A DNA stretch of 64,000 nt from Corallococcus silvisoli (GCF_009909145.1 NZ_JAAAPJ010000001.1:1302001-1366000), one strand, 5' to 3'. Positions 8,946 to 17,558 are shown, counted from the stretch's first letter. Notes: a model not told the origin generated them from the sequence alone. Program-made: numbers and translations.

Positions 8946-10631
8946 TCATCCCCCCGCGCCTGGTGGGGTGTCGCCGAGCGGCGACGAAGGGGTGGCTCCT
9001 CGGTCGCAGCGCTGGAGGTCCTCGGTGACGAAGCCATTCCGGGTGGAGATGCTCCGGTCGTAGCAGTCACCGGGCTGTCCGGTCAGCCGGTAGCGATGCG
9101 TGGAGGTCCCCACCGCGTTGCGCTGCGCGCGCGGGACGCCCAGCGTATAGGCGGCCTCGCCGGTGTAGACGTCGCTGAGCTCGCGGTGCTCCAGCGTGCG
9201 AAGCCCTCCCAGCGTGAGCGAATCATCCGCGTCGTTGATGCCGAGGGTCGTGGTGAGCCGGTTCTCCGGCGTCACGCTGATGAGCCCGTCGAGCACGAAG
9301 CGCTTGTGGGAGCGACTCACCGTCGGGAAGACGTCACGCCCGACGACGGTGACGGTGCTGGTGTCCGTCCACGTCGCGGTCAGCGCGTCCGGGTTCTCCG
9401 TGTCGCCCAGCCAGCGGTGCATGCTCGCGTTGGAGACCGACTGCTCCACCGTCGTCAGCTCCCATCCGCGCGAGGTGCGCACGTAGCCGGACACCTTCAG
9501 CGAGTGTTCGCCCCGCGTGTCCACCTGATGCCACCCCTCCACCAGCGAGTGCGCGGAGTCATTCGTCAGCGTGCCGACCTGGTGCTGGAGCAGCCCACCC
9601 GTCACGCGCGTGGACCGGGCGTCCGTCCAGATGAGCACGTTGGTGGGGAGATCCCAGCCGGGGCGGCCTTCGGGGACGCCCAGCACGCTCACCTTGAGCT
9701 GGTGCGGCTGGCCGTCGGTCAGCAGTCCGGCGAACGGCGTCAGGTCATAGCGGAGGGGGCGGATGTTGAAGGCGCGCGGCGCCGGCAGCACGTACCAGAG
9801 GAACGGATTGGACCAGCCCCCCGTGTAGACATGCGGGAAGGGCATCGCGATGCCGGCCAGCTTGCCGTCCACCTCGATTCGCACCTCGCGGTACGGGCCG
9901 TCATCCGCGGGGCAGGAGTACGGCACGACAGGGGGCGCGGTGAAGTACCAGAACTCCTCACAGCCTCCGCCGGAGCCCGTCGCGTAGACCTCGGCCACGA
10001 GCCGCGCCGTGTTCCGGGGCACCGTCACCTCTCCCACCAGCGCGCTTCCCTCCCGGCGTGGGTGGGTGAGGGGCCGCACGTCGCTCGCCGTCTCCGCGGG
10101 GGGCGAGCGCCTGCCCTGGGCCGTGTAGAAGGTCAGGGACACCTGCACGTCGAGCACGCCGGTGTAGGTCTCGTTGACCACGTTGCCAATCAGCATCCAC
10201 ACCGGCTGGGGCTGGCGCAGCAGGGGCGCGTACGCGGTGACGTCCTTCTCCACCGCCCAGGAGATGCCGTCACGGGACGGCTCCGGCGTGGACGTCTTGA
10301 AGAGGGTGACACCGCCTACCTCCAGATGGCCGAGCCGGTCGTACTGCACGCCCTGCACCTTGCCCTCCATGCGCAGCACGACCTTGTGCCACGGGCCCGG
10401 ACAGGCCGCGGGCGGGGTGAAGGTCCCGGTGTAGGGCGTGAAGTCGTCGAACTTCTCGTCGACGATGCGGACGGTGCACGAGGGCGTCGCGGGTCGCTCC
10501 AGGGCCGGGACGGCCGTGCGAGGGTCGTCCCAGTCGGTGCCGAACTCAGGGGGAGGCTCGACGGCCAGCGCGGGCACCGCCGCGCCAAACACGAGGACCA
10601 CGGCGACAAAGGCTCGGGGAATGGCTCTCAC
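8946..10631 (-). CDS. Secreted peptide-N4-asparagine amidase A-like protein (PNGase A family)
   Basis: 561 residues from a GTG at 10631, with an AAGGAA ribosome site and an immediate signal peptide (FVAVVLVFGAAVPALA). The N-terminal half carries the pattern of plant-type PNGase A: CPGPWHKVVLRMEGKVQG, QYDRLGHLEVGGVTLFKTST, EPSRDGISWAVEKDVTAY, then GNVVNETYTGVLDVQVSL. A second motif around EEFWYF matches the family's DEFWYxN region. PNGase A removes N-linked glycans from asparagine. In a predatory soil bacterium the likely substrates are eukaryotic glycoproteins or glycopeptides (inference). The neighbour is a secreted zinc protease, which would fit degradation of glycoproteins. Confidence 0.8.
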   Translation of the reverse strand: MRAIPRAFVAVVLVFGAAVPALAVEPPPEFGTDWDDPRTAVPALERPATPSCTVRIVDEKFDDFTPYTGTFTPPAACPGPWHKVVLRMEGKVQGVQYDRLGHLEVGGVTLFKTSTPEPSRDGISWAVEKDVTAYAPLLRQPQPVWMLIGNVVNETYTGVLDVQVSLTFYTAQGRRSPPAETASDVRPLTHPRREGSALVGEVTVPRNTARLVAEVYATGSGGGCEEFWYFTAPPVVPYSCPADDGPYREVRIEVDGKLAGIAMPFPHVYTGGWSNPFLWYVLPAPRAFNIRPLRYDLTPFAGLLTDGQPHQLKVSVLGVPEGRPGWDLPTNVLIWTDARSTRVTGGLLQHQVGTLTNDSAHSLVEGWHQVDTRGEHSLKVSGYVRTSRGWELTTVEQSVSNASMHRWLGDTENPDALTATWTDTSTVTVVGRDVFPTVSRSHKRFVLDGLISVTPENRLTTTLGINDADDSLTLGGLRTLEHRELSDVYTGEAAYTLGVPRAQRNAVGTSTHRYRLTGQPGDCYDRSISTRNGFVTEDLQRCDRGATPSSPLGDTPPGAGG

Positions 10632-10710
10632 GGCTTTTCCTTTTTGAGCCGTGAATTCTGAAAGACTAGGTTCTTGCCAGGGATTGCGCCAGGGGCCCTG
10701 AAAACGACAA

Positions 10711-10739
10711 CGCCGGAGCCTCCGTGGGAGACTCCGGCG
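10711..10739 (-). terminator. Rho-independent terminator after the M43 protease
   Basis: 8-bp perfect stem CGCCGGAG/CTCCGGCG with a 13-nt loop. On the minus strand it is followed by TTGTCGTTTTC, a T-rich tail. It lies 32 bp beyond the protease stop. Confidence 0.75.
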
Positions 10740-10770
10740 CGACGCCGACATCCGCGATGTCGAGGACGAC

Positions 10771-11661
10771 CTAGCGGTAGGCCGCGGTCAGCTGATCCGC
10801 GCGCGCCGACTGGCCAGCGGTGAAGCTGTCCATGCAGGCGTCGTCGGTGTAGTCCATGAAGTTGGTGATGGGGTCGTTGCCCGCGCTGGCGCAGGTGTTG
10901 CGGCCCGTCGGGCAGCCGTAGGCGGGAGAGGCCTCGGCCGGGGTGTCGCTGACGGAGTCCCCCGCGCCAGTGCAGCCGCCCTGGAACGTGTGGTACAGGC
11001 CCAGCCAGTGGCCGACTTCGTGCGTGCCCGTGTCGCCCAGGTGGAACGGCGCGGCGGTGCCGCCCGGGACGGTGGTGTACCGGATCACCACGCCGTCCTG
11101 CTTCGGGTTGCTGGCGTAGCTGGAGGGGAAGGTCGCCCAGCCGAGCAGGGTGCCGCTCAGGTTCGCGCTGTAGATGTTGAGCGTCTCGGGGCCACCCTTG
11201 CGCAGGGCCGTCTTCATGGCTCGCTCGTTCGCGCTGTTGTCCTTGAGGGCGTACCACTTGGCGTTGGTCGTGCGGTCCGTGCCCTGGAGGACGAACTTGA
11301 ACGGCGTGGTGGCGTAGGCCGCGTTCAGCACGTCGATCTGCGCGGCGATCTGCGAGGCCGGAATATCGCCGTTGGCGAGGCCCGTGCCCTGGTTGATGAC
11401 GTGGAAATACACAGGCACCGTCACCGAGCCCACCGCGCGCTGCTGGCTCTTGCGGGTGCGCAGGAGCGCCTCAATGCCTTCCTTCTCCTGCGCGGACGGC
11501 TCCACCGTCACACAACCCCGGAGTGACGCCGTCTGTTCTGTCGGTGCCTCGTCTGCCGGGGTCTCACCCGTGGCCTCCGGGTCCTGGCAGCCAGCCAGCG
11601 CCATCAATGCACCAGCGAACACAGCGAGACGACCCGTCCTGCGCGCGACGTTGCCAATCAT
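10771..11661 (-). CDS. Secreted M43-family (pappalysin/cytophagalysin-type) zinc metalloprotease, lipoprotein
   Basis: 296 residues. An N-terminal signal with lipobox (MALAGC) predicts lipid anchoring at the cell envelope. The catalytic domain contains HEVGHWLGLYH, the HExxHxxGxxH zinc motif, and downstream NFMDYTDDACM, the Met-turn region with paired Cys. This spacing and the CxxxG/S-rich loop are typical of MEROPS M43. ATG at 11661 has GAGGAG 8 nt upstream. It ends in a proper terminator and is transcribed separately from, but towards, the PNGase A-like gene. Likely an extracellular protein-degrading enzyme. Confidence 0.9.
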   Translation of the reverse strand: MIGNVARRTGRLAVFAGALMALAGCQDPEATGETPADEAPTEQTASLRGCVTVEPSAQEKEGIEALLRTRKSQQRAVGSVTVPVYFHVINQGTGLANGDIPASQIAAQIDVLNAAYATTPFKFVLQGTDRTTNAKWYALKDNSANERAMKTALRKGGPETLNIYSANLSGTLLGWATFPSSYASNPKQDGVVIRYTTVPGGTAAPFHLGDTGTHEVGHWLGLYHTFQGGCTGAGDSVSDTPAEASPAYGCPTGRNTCASAGNDPITNFMDYTDDACMDSFTAGQSARADQLTAAYR

Positions 11662-11811
11662 TGCCCACTCCTCGGAAGGTGGTGATTGATTGGATACAGG
11701 AGCTGGTCTGAGTGCGTCAATGGGGCTGAGACATTTTTTGAAATACAGCGCGCGGGTGGGGTTGCTGGCTGGATTTATGAGACATGGTCAGTCCATGCGT
11801 TGGATGTGTGT

Positions 11812-11826
11812 GTAAATGGTGTTTAC
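11812..11826. promoter_or_regulatory. Small inverted repeat GTAAA-N5-TTTAC
   Basis: A 5-bp perfect inverted repeat with 5-nt spacing in the AT-rich part of the divergent promoter region. It could be a regulator site for the protease gene; support is only its symmetry and position. Confidence 0.25.
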
Positions 11827-12027
11827 GTTATGTGACGATTCCGTGACGGAGCGGGCAATCGCAGTCACTGGGCGGCGTGAGAGGCATTTCGTTGCTCCCG
11901 CAAGTGTTTGGGCGGGTCGTTGGCCGTACGGCCGCGGCGGCGCGCCGTGCGCATCGCTCGCCGTCATGACGCCGCGACCGGGCTCTGGGTGGGTAGAGGT
12001 GGGTGAAAGGTGGGGTCTCCTCGGGGA

Positions 12028-12054
12028 TGTCACATCCCGCGGGCGCCCGGTGTC
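12028..12054 (+). promoter_or_regulatory. ECF41-type sigma-factor promoter
   Basis: TGTCACA (12028-12034), 16 nt, then TGTC (12051-12054). The ECF41 target consensus, as I recall it from published work, is TGTCACA in the -35 and CGTC in the -10 region. It is 40 nt upstream of the CMD start and implies autoregulation by the sigma factor encoded in the same operon. Confidence 0.7.
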
Positions 12055-12094
12055 ATCAGGCCGGCGGCATCCGCTGCCGACACCCGGAGAAGAG

Positions 12095-12691
12095 ATGACC
12101 TCGACCAGGATTCCCCCGAAGGAGCTCACCGGGCTCTACGGTGCGATCGTGAAGATGTTCGCCGGCAGGACGTTCGGTCTCGTCCCCAAGTCGCTCGGTG
12201 TGATGTGGCACCACCTGCCCGTGCTCAAGGCCAGCATGGGCTTCGGGCAGAAGCTCCAGAAGTGGGACCAGTGCGATGAGAGCCTGAAGTCGTACGCGCA
12301 CATGGCGGTGGCTTCGCTGGTGGGCTGCTCATTTTGTCTCGACTTCAACTATTTCATGGCCCACAACCATGGGTTGGACCTGGGCAAGGCGCGGGAGATC
12401 CTGCGGTGGAAGGAGTCGGATGTGTTCACCTCGCTGGAGCGGGAGGTGCTGGGGTATTCCGAGGCGATGAGCCAGACTCCGCCCACGGTGACGGATGAGA
12501 TGGTCGCGAGGCTGAGGGCGCAGCTGGGTGACGCGGCGCTCATCGAGCTCACCACGGTGGTTGGGTTCGCCAACCTGACGACCCGCTCCAACACGGCCCT
12601 GGGCATCGAGTCGGAGGGCTTCGCCGCCTCGTGTGGGCTGAAGCCGATGGCCCAGCCGAGTGCGCGGTTGAGGGAGGCGTCCGCGCCATGA
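12095..12691 (+). CDS. Carboxymuconolactone decarboxylase-like (AhpD-type) protein
   Basis: 198 residues with the CMD core: AHMAVASLVGCSFCLDFN includes the CxxC pair and adjacent acidic/His residues used for thiol chemistry in AhpD-like proteins, followed by the helical ALGDAALIELTTVVGFAN. The ATG at 12095 follows GGAGAAGAG. Stop and the sigma-factor start overlap (ATGA). CMD proteins are one of the standard partners of ECF41 sigma factors and are the usual direct target; the reaction is not known, but a role in handling reactive or oxidised substrates is plausible. Confidence 0.9.
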   Translation: MTSTRIPPKELTGLYGAIVKMFAGRTFGLVPKSLGVMWHHLPVLKASMGFGQKLQKWDQCDESLKSYAHMAVASLVGCSFCLDFNYFMAHNHGLDLGKAREILRWKESDVFTSLEREVLGYSEAMSQTPPTVTDEMVARLRAQLGDAALIELTTVVGFANLTTRSNTALGIESEGFAASCGLKPMAQPSARLREASAP

Positions 12692-13662
12692 CCGCCTCGA
12701 TGCGCCCGACGGCGCCAGGAAGCGAGCCTCCCGGCGACGGGACGGATTCGACCTCCTCGCCCGATGCGGCCCCTGCTCCGCTGGGCTCGGAGGGCCCCTT
12801 CGTCACCCACCGCAGCCTGCTCTTCACGATCGCGTACGAGATGCTCGGCTCCGCGGCCGACGCCGAGGACGTCGTGCAGGAGGCGTGGCTGCGGTGGGCG
12901 GACATCGGTGACGCGGGGCGGGCCGAGGTGCGTGATCCGCGCACCTACCTCGTCCGGATCGTCACCCGGCAGGCGCTCAACCGGCTGCGCACGCTCGCCC
13001 GCCGCAAGGAGGAGTACGTCGGAGAGTGGCTGCCCGAGCCGCTGCTCACCGGCCCCGACGTCGCCGAGGATGTCGAGCTCGCGGAGAGCGTCTCGATCGC
13101 GATGCTCACCGTGCTGGAGACCCTCACCCCGGCCGAGCGGGTGGTGTTCGTGCTCCGGGAGGTCTTCGACATGCCATATGACGAGATCGCCCCGGCGCTC
13201 GACAAGACCCCAGCCGCTGTCCGGCAGATCGCGCACCGGGCGCGAGCGCACGTGGTCGCGCGCCGGCCTCGGATGCAGGTCGACCAGGCGGAGCAGCGGG
13301 TGGTCCTGGAGCGGTTCCTGGCCGCCGTGAGCTCTGGCGACCTGCAGGGCCTGCTCGACGTGCTCGCCCCCGACGTGGTGCTGGTCGCCGACGGTGGCGG
13401 TATCGTGACGGCGGTCCGGCGCCCGGTTGTCGGTGGAGATCGCGTGGCCAGGGTCCTGTCCCGTTTCCCCGCGCTCGCGCCTGGCGTTCGGATCGCGACC
13501 GTCTGGCTCAACGGCGCGCCCGCGCTTCGGGTCGACGCCGCCGGCGACTTCGACACGGCGATCAGCGTCGTCGTCGAGAGCGGCCGCATCTCCCGGATCT
13601 ATGCCATGCGCAACCCGCACAAGATGGGCAGGCTCGACGAGCAGGTGACACTGAGGCGGTAG
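12688..13662 (+). CDS. ECF41-family RNA polymerase sigma factor with SnoaL-like C-terminal domain
   Basis: 324 residues. After a ~35-residue variable start come sigma region 2 (HRSLLFTIAYEMLGSAADAEDVVQEAWL), the linker motif EWLPEPL, region 4 (LTPAERVVFVLREVFDMPYDEIA) and a ~120-residue SnoaL-like domain with ADGGG and NGAPALRV. WLPEPL and DGGG are hallmarks of ECF41, where the C-terminal extension, rather than an anti-sigma factor, controls activity. It is coupled to the CMD gene by a 4-bp overlap, and the operon has a matching promoter. Confidence 0.93.
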   Translation: MTASMRPTAPGSEPPGDGTDSTSSPDAAPAPLGSEGPFVTHRSLLFTIAYEMLGSAADAEDVVQEAWLRWADIGDAGRAEVRDPRTYLVRIVTRQALNRLRTLARRKEEYVGEWLPEPLLTGPDVAEDVELAESVSIAMLTVLETLTPAERVVFVLREVFDMPYDEIAPALDKTPAAVRQIAHRARAHVVARRPRMQVDQAEQRVVLERFLAAVSSGDLQGLLDVLAPDVVLVADGGGIVTAVRRPVVGGDRVARVLSRFPALAPGVRIATVWLNGAPALRVDAAGDFDTAISVVVESGRISRIYAMRNPHKMGRLDEQVTLRR

Positions 13663-13743
13663 CGGACAGCCCGAGTCTCCGCCGTCGCATGTTCATCCTC
13701 GCAAGGTTCGAAGCACACCCACTCAGAGGAGGAATGGTTCCAG

Positions 13744-14538
13744 ATGCACGACACGAGAGCGATGGCCTTGACGCTGGAGCAGAAACGCGAGGCGTGTCTG
13801 CGCGCGCCCATGGGCGACGACCTGGTACGGCCGGACACGCGCATCATCGCGCGCCCGGGCTGGTACCAGGTGGTCACACCCTCCGCGCCCGGCAGCGTGT
13901 TGAACGAGGTCATCCTCTCCCAGGTGGAGGCCCCGGTGGCGGAGCAGGTGATTGACGAGACCCTCGCCACCTATCGGGCGACCGGGCACCCGACGAAGTG
14001 GTGTGTGGGCTTCTGGACCCAGCTCGAGGACTTCGGGGAGCGGCTCGCGCGGCGCGGCTTCTCGAGCTGGGATGTGCGAGGGATGGGCTGTGACACCACC
14101 GTGGCGCGCACGGACGCACGGCATGTCACGGTCGAAGCGGTCACGGAGCAGGGCCTGGACTCCTACGTGGCCGTGGAGCAGCAGGGCTGGTCTCTCCCTG
14201 CGAGCGATGCCGGGCTCCAGCGAGGGGTCTACCTGGCCGCCCTGCGCGCCCGCCCCCGCAGGGTGCACCTGTTCGTGGCGCGCCTCGGGGAGGAGGTCGT
14301 CGGCACGGCGGGCCTCGTCCTGCGTGACGGCTACGCCTACCTGCTCGGTGCGCAGGTGCTGGAGGCGGCCCGTGGGAAGGGGGCATACCGGGCGCTGGTC
14401 ACGGCGCGCCTGGAGTTCCTCCGCGACCAAGGTGTCGACTACGCCGTGACGCAGGCCCGCGAGGCCACCTCCGCGCCGATCCTCACGCATCTCGGCTTCG
14501 AGACGCTGTTCCGTTCGAAGTGCTATCGCCTGCCATAG
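13744..14538 (+). CDS. GNAT-family N-acetyltransferase
   Basis: 264 residues. The C-terminal half has the GNAT acetyl-CoA fold: RVHLFVARLGEEVVGTAGLVLRDGYAYLLGA corresponds to beta4, and VLEAARGKGAYRALVTARLEF to motif A (R-x-x-G-x-G/A). The N-terminal ~130 residues are a less conserved second GNAT-like half. AGGAGG lies 11 nt before the ATG at 13744. Substrate unknown. A terminator follows directly. Confidence 0.85.
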   Translation: MHDTRAMALTLEQKREACLRAPMGDDLVRPDTRIIARPGWYQVVTPSAPGSVLNEVILSQVEAPVAEQVIDETLATYRATGHPTKWCVGFWTQLEDFGERLARRGFSSWDVRGMGCDTTVARTDARHVTVEAVTEQGLDSYVAVEQQGWSLPASDAGLQRGVYLAALRARPRRVHLFVARLGEEVVGTAGLVLRDGYAYLLGAQVLEAARGKGAYRALVTARLEFLRDQGVDYAVTQAREATSAPILTHLGFETLFRSKCYRLP

Positions 14539-14560
14539 GTCCGCGGCGATGACGCGGACC
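14538..14560 (+). terminator. Terminator hairpin after the GNAT gene
   Basis: Perfect 8-bp stem GGTCCGCG/CGCGGACC with a 7-nt loop, beginning at the last base of the stop codon and followed by TTCAGATGACTT. Confidence 0.65.
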
Positions 14561-14892
14561 TTCAGATGACTTGGGATGGCACAGCGGGGGGCGCCGCGCA
14601 CTGTGAAATCAGCGCCGGCCGGTCCGCTGCGCCTGGAGGTCATGCGCCTCCTGCGGATGCGGGTGCAGGCGTTGGAGTGTCGCCTGGCTGGGATTGAGCA
14701 CGCCCAGCCAGTTGGCGGGTCATGGGGACGAGGGGTTCTCGTCGGCGGCCATGTCGATGGAAGGGGACTCGGCCTGCGTGTCGGGGAGCGAGGCGATGCC
14801 GAGCCTGGCTCACATCCTGTCGCGGCAACCATGCGGCGACTGATGTCGGGCCAGACATCGCCGCTCGGCGTCGCCACGCGGGCTCGTCCGCC
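14561..14892. other. Intergenic region without recognised gene
   Basis: About 330 bp between the GNAT terminator and the end of the minus-strand MerR gene. Short open frames exist but none has a ribosome site or recognisable protein character. Confidence 0.6.
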
Positions 14893-15720
14893 TCAGCGGC
14901 TGCTCTGCGTTCCGTTCCCTTCCCACGACAGCGCGAGTTCGGTCAGCCAGGACGCGCTGTCCGTCGGGTCCACGCGCAAGTAGGTCTCGCGCAGGGGCGT
15001 GGATGGGGTGCGCCCCTTCGAATGAACGGATGCGAAGAGGCGGGCCCAGGACGGGCCCACCGACCGGGGCGCCCCGGAGTGGACGAGCGTGACTGCCTGG
15101 ACCTCAGGCACCTCCTCGATGGAGACGCCTTCCGGAGTGGCCCCCGGTGCCAGGGGGACACACCAGGACAGGTCCGCGTCCTCCTCGCGGTACTCCGCTT
15201 CGTGCAGGAGGCAGAAGGGCGCCCCGGCCATGTGGGGGCCGCACGCGGCGAGCAGCCTGGGGAAGACCACCGATGCGTCGGAGTACCGTCCCCGCGCCCG
15301 GTGCACGGCGACGCGGGCCGGGGAGAGCCAGCGCTCGAGGAGTGGCGGTGGTGCGCGCAGGTACGCCTCCGCCTGGGCCTGGTGCCGCAGCAGCGTGTCC
15401 AGCGCGAGCACGGAGCGTTGCGCGCTGGCGGCCTCCTCCGCGAGCCGGGCCCGCGCACGCGCCAGCTGCTCCGCGAGCGAGGCGCCCGAATCCAGCTCCG
15501 CGAGGACGCCGTGAATCTCCTCCAGGGACAGCTTCAGGTCGCGCAGCGCGCGCAGTGTGTGGGCCAGGGAGATGTCGCGCTCGGTGTAGTAGCGGTAGCC
15601 GGAGGAGGGGTCCACGCGCGAGGGTTCGAGCAGTCCCTTCTCCTGGTAGAAGCGCAGGGCCTTCACGGTCAGGCCCGTGATGCGCGAAACCTCGCCAATG
15701 GAATACAGCAGTCCGCTCAC
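14893..15720 (-). CDS. MerR-family transcriptional regulator with GyrI-like effector domain
   Basis: 275 residues from a GTG at 15720. The N-terminus is a clear MerR winged helix: YSIGEVSRITGLTVKALRFY, then SSGYRYYTERDI. A coiled-coil dimerisation helix follows (about 70-115), and a C-terminal ~150-residue domain of the GyrI/BmrR ligand-binding type (EVQAVTLVHSGAP). Such regulators bind small hydrophobic compounds and over-twist promoters. The start overlaps the upstream hydrolase stop (GTGA), so the regulator is the second gene of the operon and likely controls it through the operator at 16832-16848. Confidence 0.9.
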   Translation of the reverse strand: MSGLLYSIGEVSRITGLTVKALRFYQEKGLLEPSRVDPSSGYRYYTERDISLAHTLRALRDLKLSLEEIHGVLAELDSGASLAEQLARARARLAEEAASAQRSVLALDTLLRHQAQAEAYLRAPPPLLERWLSPARVAVHRARGRYSDASVVFPRLLAACGPHMAGAPFCLLHEAEYREEDADLSWCVPLAPGATPEGVSIEEVPEVQAVTLVHSGAPRSVGPSWARLFASVHSKGRTPSTPLRETYLRVDPTDSASWLTELALSWEGNGTQSSR

Positions 15721-16781
15721 CGCTCCTCCGAGAGGAAGGCGCTCACCGTGGCGGCGAAGGCCTCGGGCTGCTCCTCGAAGGGGAAGTGCCCGCTGCCCGC
15801 CAGCTCCACCAGCCGCGCGTGGGGAATCACTTCTACCACGCGCTCGGTGGCTGAGCGCGGCTGGAGGTCCTGGTCGCCATGGATGACGAGCGTGCGCGCG
15901 CGCACCCGGCCCAGCCAGTGGCTCCAGTCGTGATGCCGGCCCAGGCTGAGGTAGAGCCCCAGCGACAGAAAGCCTCCCGTGGCACCGGTGCCGGCGAGCT
16001 TCGCATCGGGGCGCTCGCGCCGAATTGCCTGGACGTACAGCGGCCTGAAGGCGGCGAAGTGCTCGGCCAGCCGGGCCTCGTCGTCCTTCAGACGGGCAGG
16101 GAAGTCGAAGGTGTGCTTCAGCCAGGCATCCAGCTCGCGTTGGCTTGTCTGGTCCAGCCGGGCCCGCACCTGGGTGAAGAGGTCGCCATCGCCCGCGGGC
16201 ATTGTCACCAACGGCGCGGGCGCGACCAGCACCAGGGCCTCCACCCGCTCAGGCCACTCCGCGGCGTAGAGCGCGGCCACCAGGGCTCCGAAGGAGTGTC
16301 CCACCAGCGTGAGGCGCTCCTTGCCGAGCAGGCGCCGGATGCGCTCGAGGTCCGCGAGCTGCGCGGCGAGTCCCAGTCGGGCCTCCACCGCCTGCATCGC
16401 CTGCCAGGTGCCGCCAGGGGGCGCGTGGGTGAAGGGCCGCGAGGAGGCGCCGCAGCCTCGCTGATCATAGAAGTGCCAGCGCAGGGACTCGCCCGCCATG
16501 GTCGCTCCGCGCCAGGGCTCCGCCGGCGGGAGTCCGGGACCGCCATGCACGACGACGACGTCCCGCCCATCACCCACGGCCAGGTGGCGGAGCCGCACGT
16601 CCGGCGACACCTGCCAGGACGGCGCGTCCGCACGTTGTCCCGGGGGGACCTCCAGGGTTTCGCCCCGCGCGGCCAGCACCTGCTCCACGGTGCCCGGTTG
16701 GAAGAGCGCTCGCCCCATCCACCACCAGATGCCCGCCGCCGCTCCAGCCAGCAGGACGAGTGTTCCAATGACTCCGACCAT
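15717..16781 (-). CDS. Membrane-anchored alpha/beta hydrolase (proline iminopeptidase-like)
   Basis: 354 residues from an ATG at 16781, preceded by GGAGGAGG. A single N-terminal hydrophobic helix (VGVIGTLVLLAGAAAGIWWW) anchors or exports it. The catalytic domain has VVVHGGPGLPP (oxyanion HGGPG), DQRGCGAS and the elbow GHSFGA with the Ser nucleophile; the His is in GSGHFPFEEQP. HGGPG plus DQRG is the signature of the prolyl iminopeptidase/S33 group. Substrate unknown. An earlier in-frame ATG at 16814 lacks a ribosome site and would lie at the expected transcription start. Confidence 0.88.
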   Translation of the reverse strand: MVGVIGTLVLLAGAAAGIWWWMGRALFQPGTVEQVLAARGETLEVPPGQRADAPSWQVSPDVRLRHLAVGDGRDVVVVHGGPGLPPAEPWRGATMAGESLRWHFYDQRGCGASSRPFTHAPPGGTWQAMQAVEARLGLAAQLADLERIRRLLGKERLTLVGHSFGALVAALYAAEWPERVEALVLVAPAPLVTMPAGDGDLFTQVRARLDQTSQRELDAWLKHTFDFPARLKDDEARLAEHFAAFRPLYVQAIRRERPDAKLAGTGATGGFLSLGLYLSLGRHHDWSHWLGRVRARTLVIHGDQDLQPRSATERVVEVIPHARLVELAGSGHFPFEEQPEAFAATVSAFLSEER

Positions 16782-16821
16782 GACCCTCCTCCGAGACGTC
16801 GTTCCGGGTGACATGGAGCGG

Positions 16822-16853
16822 AGGGTGGCGGTCTCCCCTTGGGGGAGAGTCAA
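16822..16853 (-). promoter_or_regulatory. MerR-type promoter and operator
   Basis: On the minus strand TTGACT (-35, 16853-16848) is followed by a perfect 7-bp dyad, TCTCCCC/GGGGAGA around a 3-nt centre (16832-16848), and a weak -10 (CACCCT) at about 20-bp spacing. A dyad within an over-long spacer is the classic MerR arrangement. It lies just upstream of the hydrolase/MerR operon. Confidence 0.65.
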
Positions 16854-16954
16854 GCGGAGGCGGTCCACGCCGGCATGGAATGCATCGCCCGCGGCCGGAC
16901 GCGTCCCATCCGGGGGGATGGGCGCCATCCTCCTGGAGACCGCGGGGGCCTGCT

Positions 16955-17478
16955 CTATCTGGAGCTGGCGGGCGCTACATCACCGGCGCGCTCGGCGATC
17001 GGACGGACATCGCGAACGAGTGAGAGCAGCACCCTGCCCGGCTCCTCGGCCATCAGCTCGTGCGCGGACTGCTCGAACCACACGAGCCGCCTGGCAGGTG
17101 CCTTGACGCCCGCGAACCATTCGGCGGCGACCGTCGCCGAAACATTTCGGTCATGGCGTCCGAGGAACGGGAACAGCGGCGCCTTCAACCGCTTCAATAG
17201 GTCTTGCCCGAGCCGCGCTGGTCCCACTGGATGACGGTGAAGAACTCGTCCCAGCCGTGCGCGAAATACCAGCGCGTCGGCATCGCCACCCAGCCAGGGC
17301 CGCCGTGAAGCACGAGCAGCACCGGATTGCGCACGAAGCCGTGGCTCCGCCACCGCTCGAGGAACCTCTCCACCTTCTCCGGGAGACGGATGGCGAACCG
17401 CCGACCTGCTCTTGTCCTCGGCCCGTGGGGGGCACGTCGCGATAACACCGTGAGCCGAGCGATGTCGATATGTCCCAC
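16955..17478 (-). pseudogene. Alpha/beta-hydrolase pseudogene (internal deletion plus frameshift)
   Basis: Two pieces of one hydrolase lie in different frames. The N-terminal piece (17478 to about 17195) reads VLLVLHGGPGWVAM and then VIQWDQRGSGKTY before a stop. The C-terminal piece (about 17190 to 16955) reads RLKAPLFPFLGRHDRNVSAT, AAEWFAGVKAPARRLVWFEQ, SAHELMAEEPGRVLLSLVRD and RPIAERAGD. In the family some 200 residues, including the GHSWGS nucleophile elbow and cap, normally lie between these parts. They are absent, so the gene cannot encode an active enzyme. A recent decay event is likely because both flanks are still well conserved. Confidence 0.8.
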
Positions 17479-17558
17479 CCGCCCCGAGCGTTTCAGCGCG
17501 CGACGCGGCCAGGAGGCTCGAAACCCGCCTCCAGGGCCTGTGGCTCATGGAGGAAGTG

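Larger units (their letters stand above)
11662..12094. other. 433-bp divergent promoter region
   Basis: No gene is supported here. The part near 11700-11830 is AT-richer than its surroundings and probably holds the promoter of the minus-strand protease. The right end holds the ECF41 promoter described separately. An open frame from 11816 continues into the CMD gene but lacks family similarity before 12095. Confidence 0.7.

Noticed and set aside
11816..12094. 5' extension of the CMD reading frame
   Set aside because: Family similarity and ribosome site begin at 12095; the ECF41 promoter lies within the extension.
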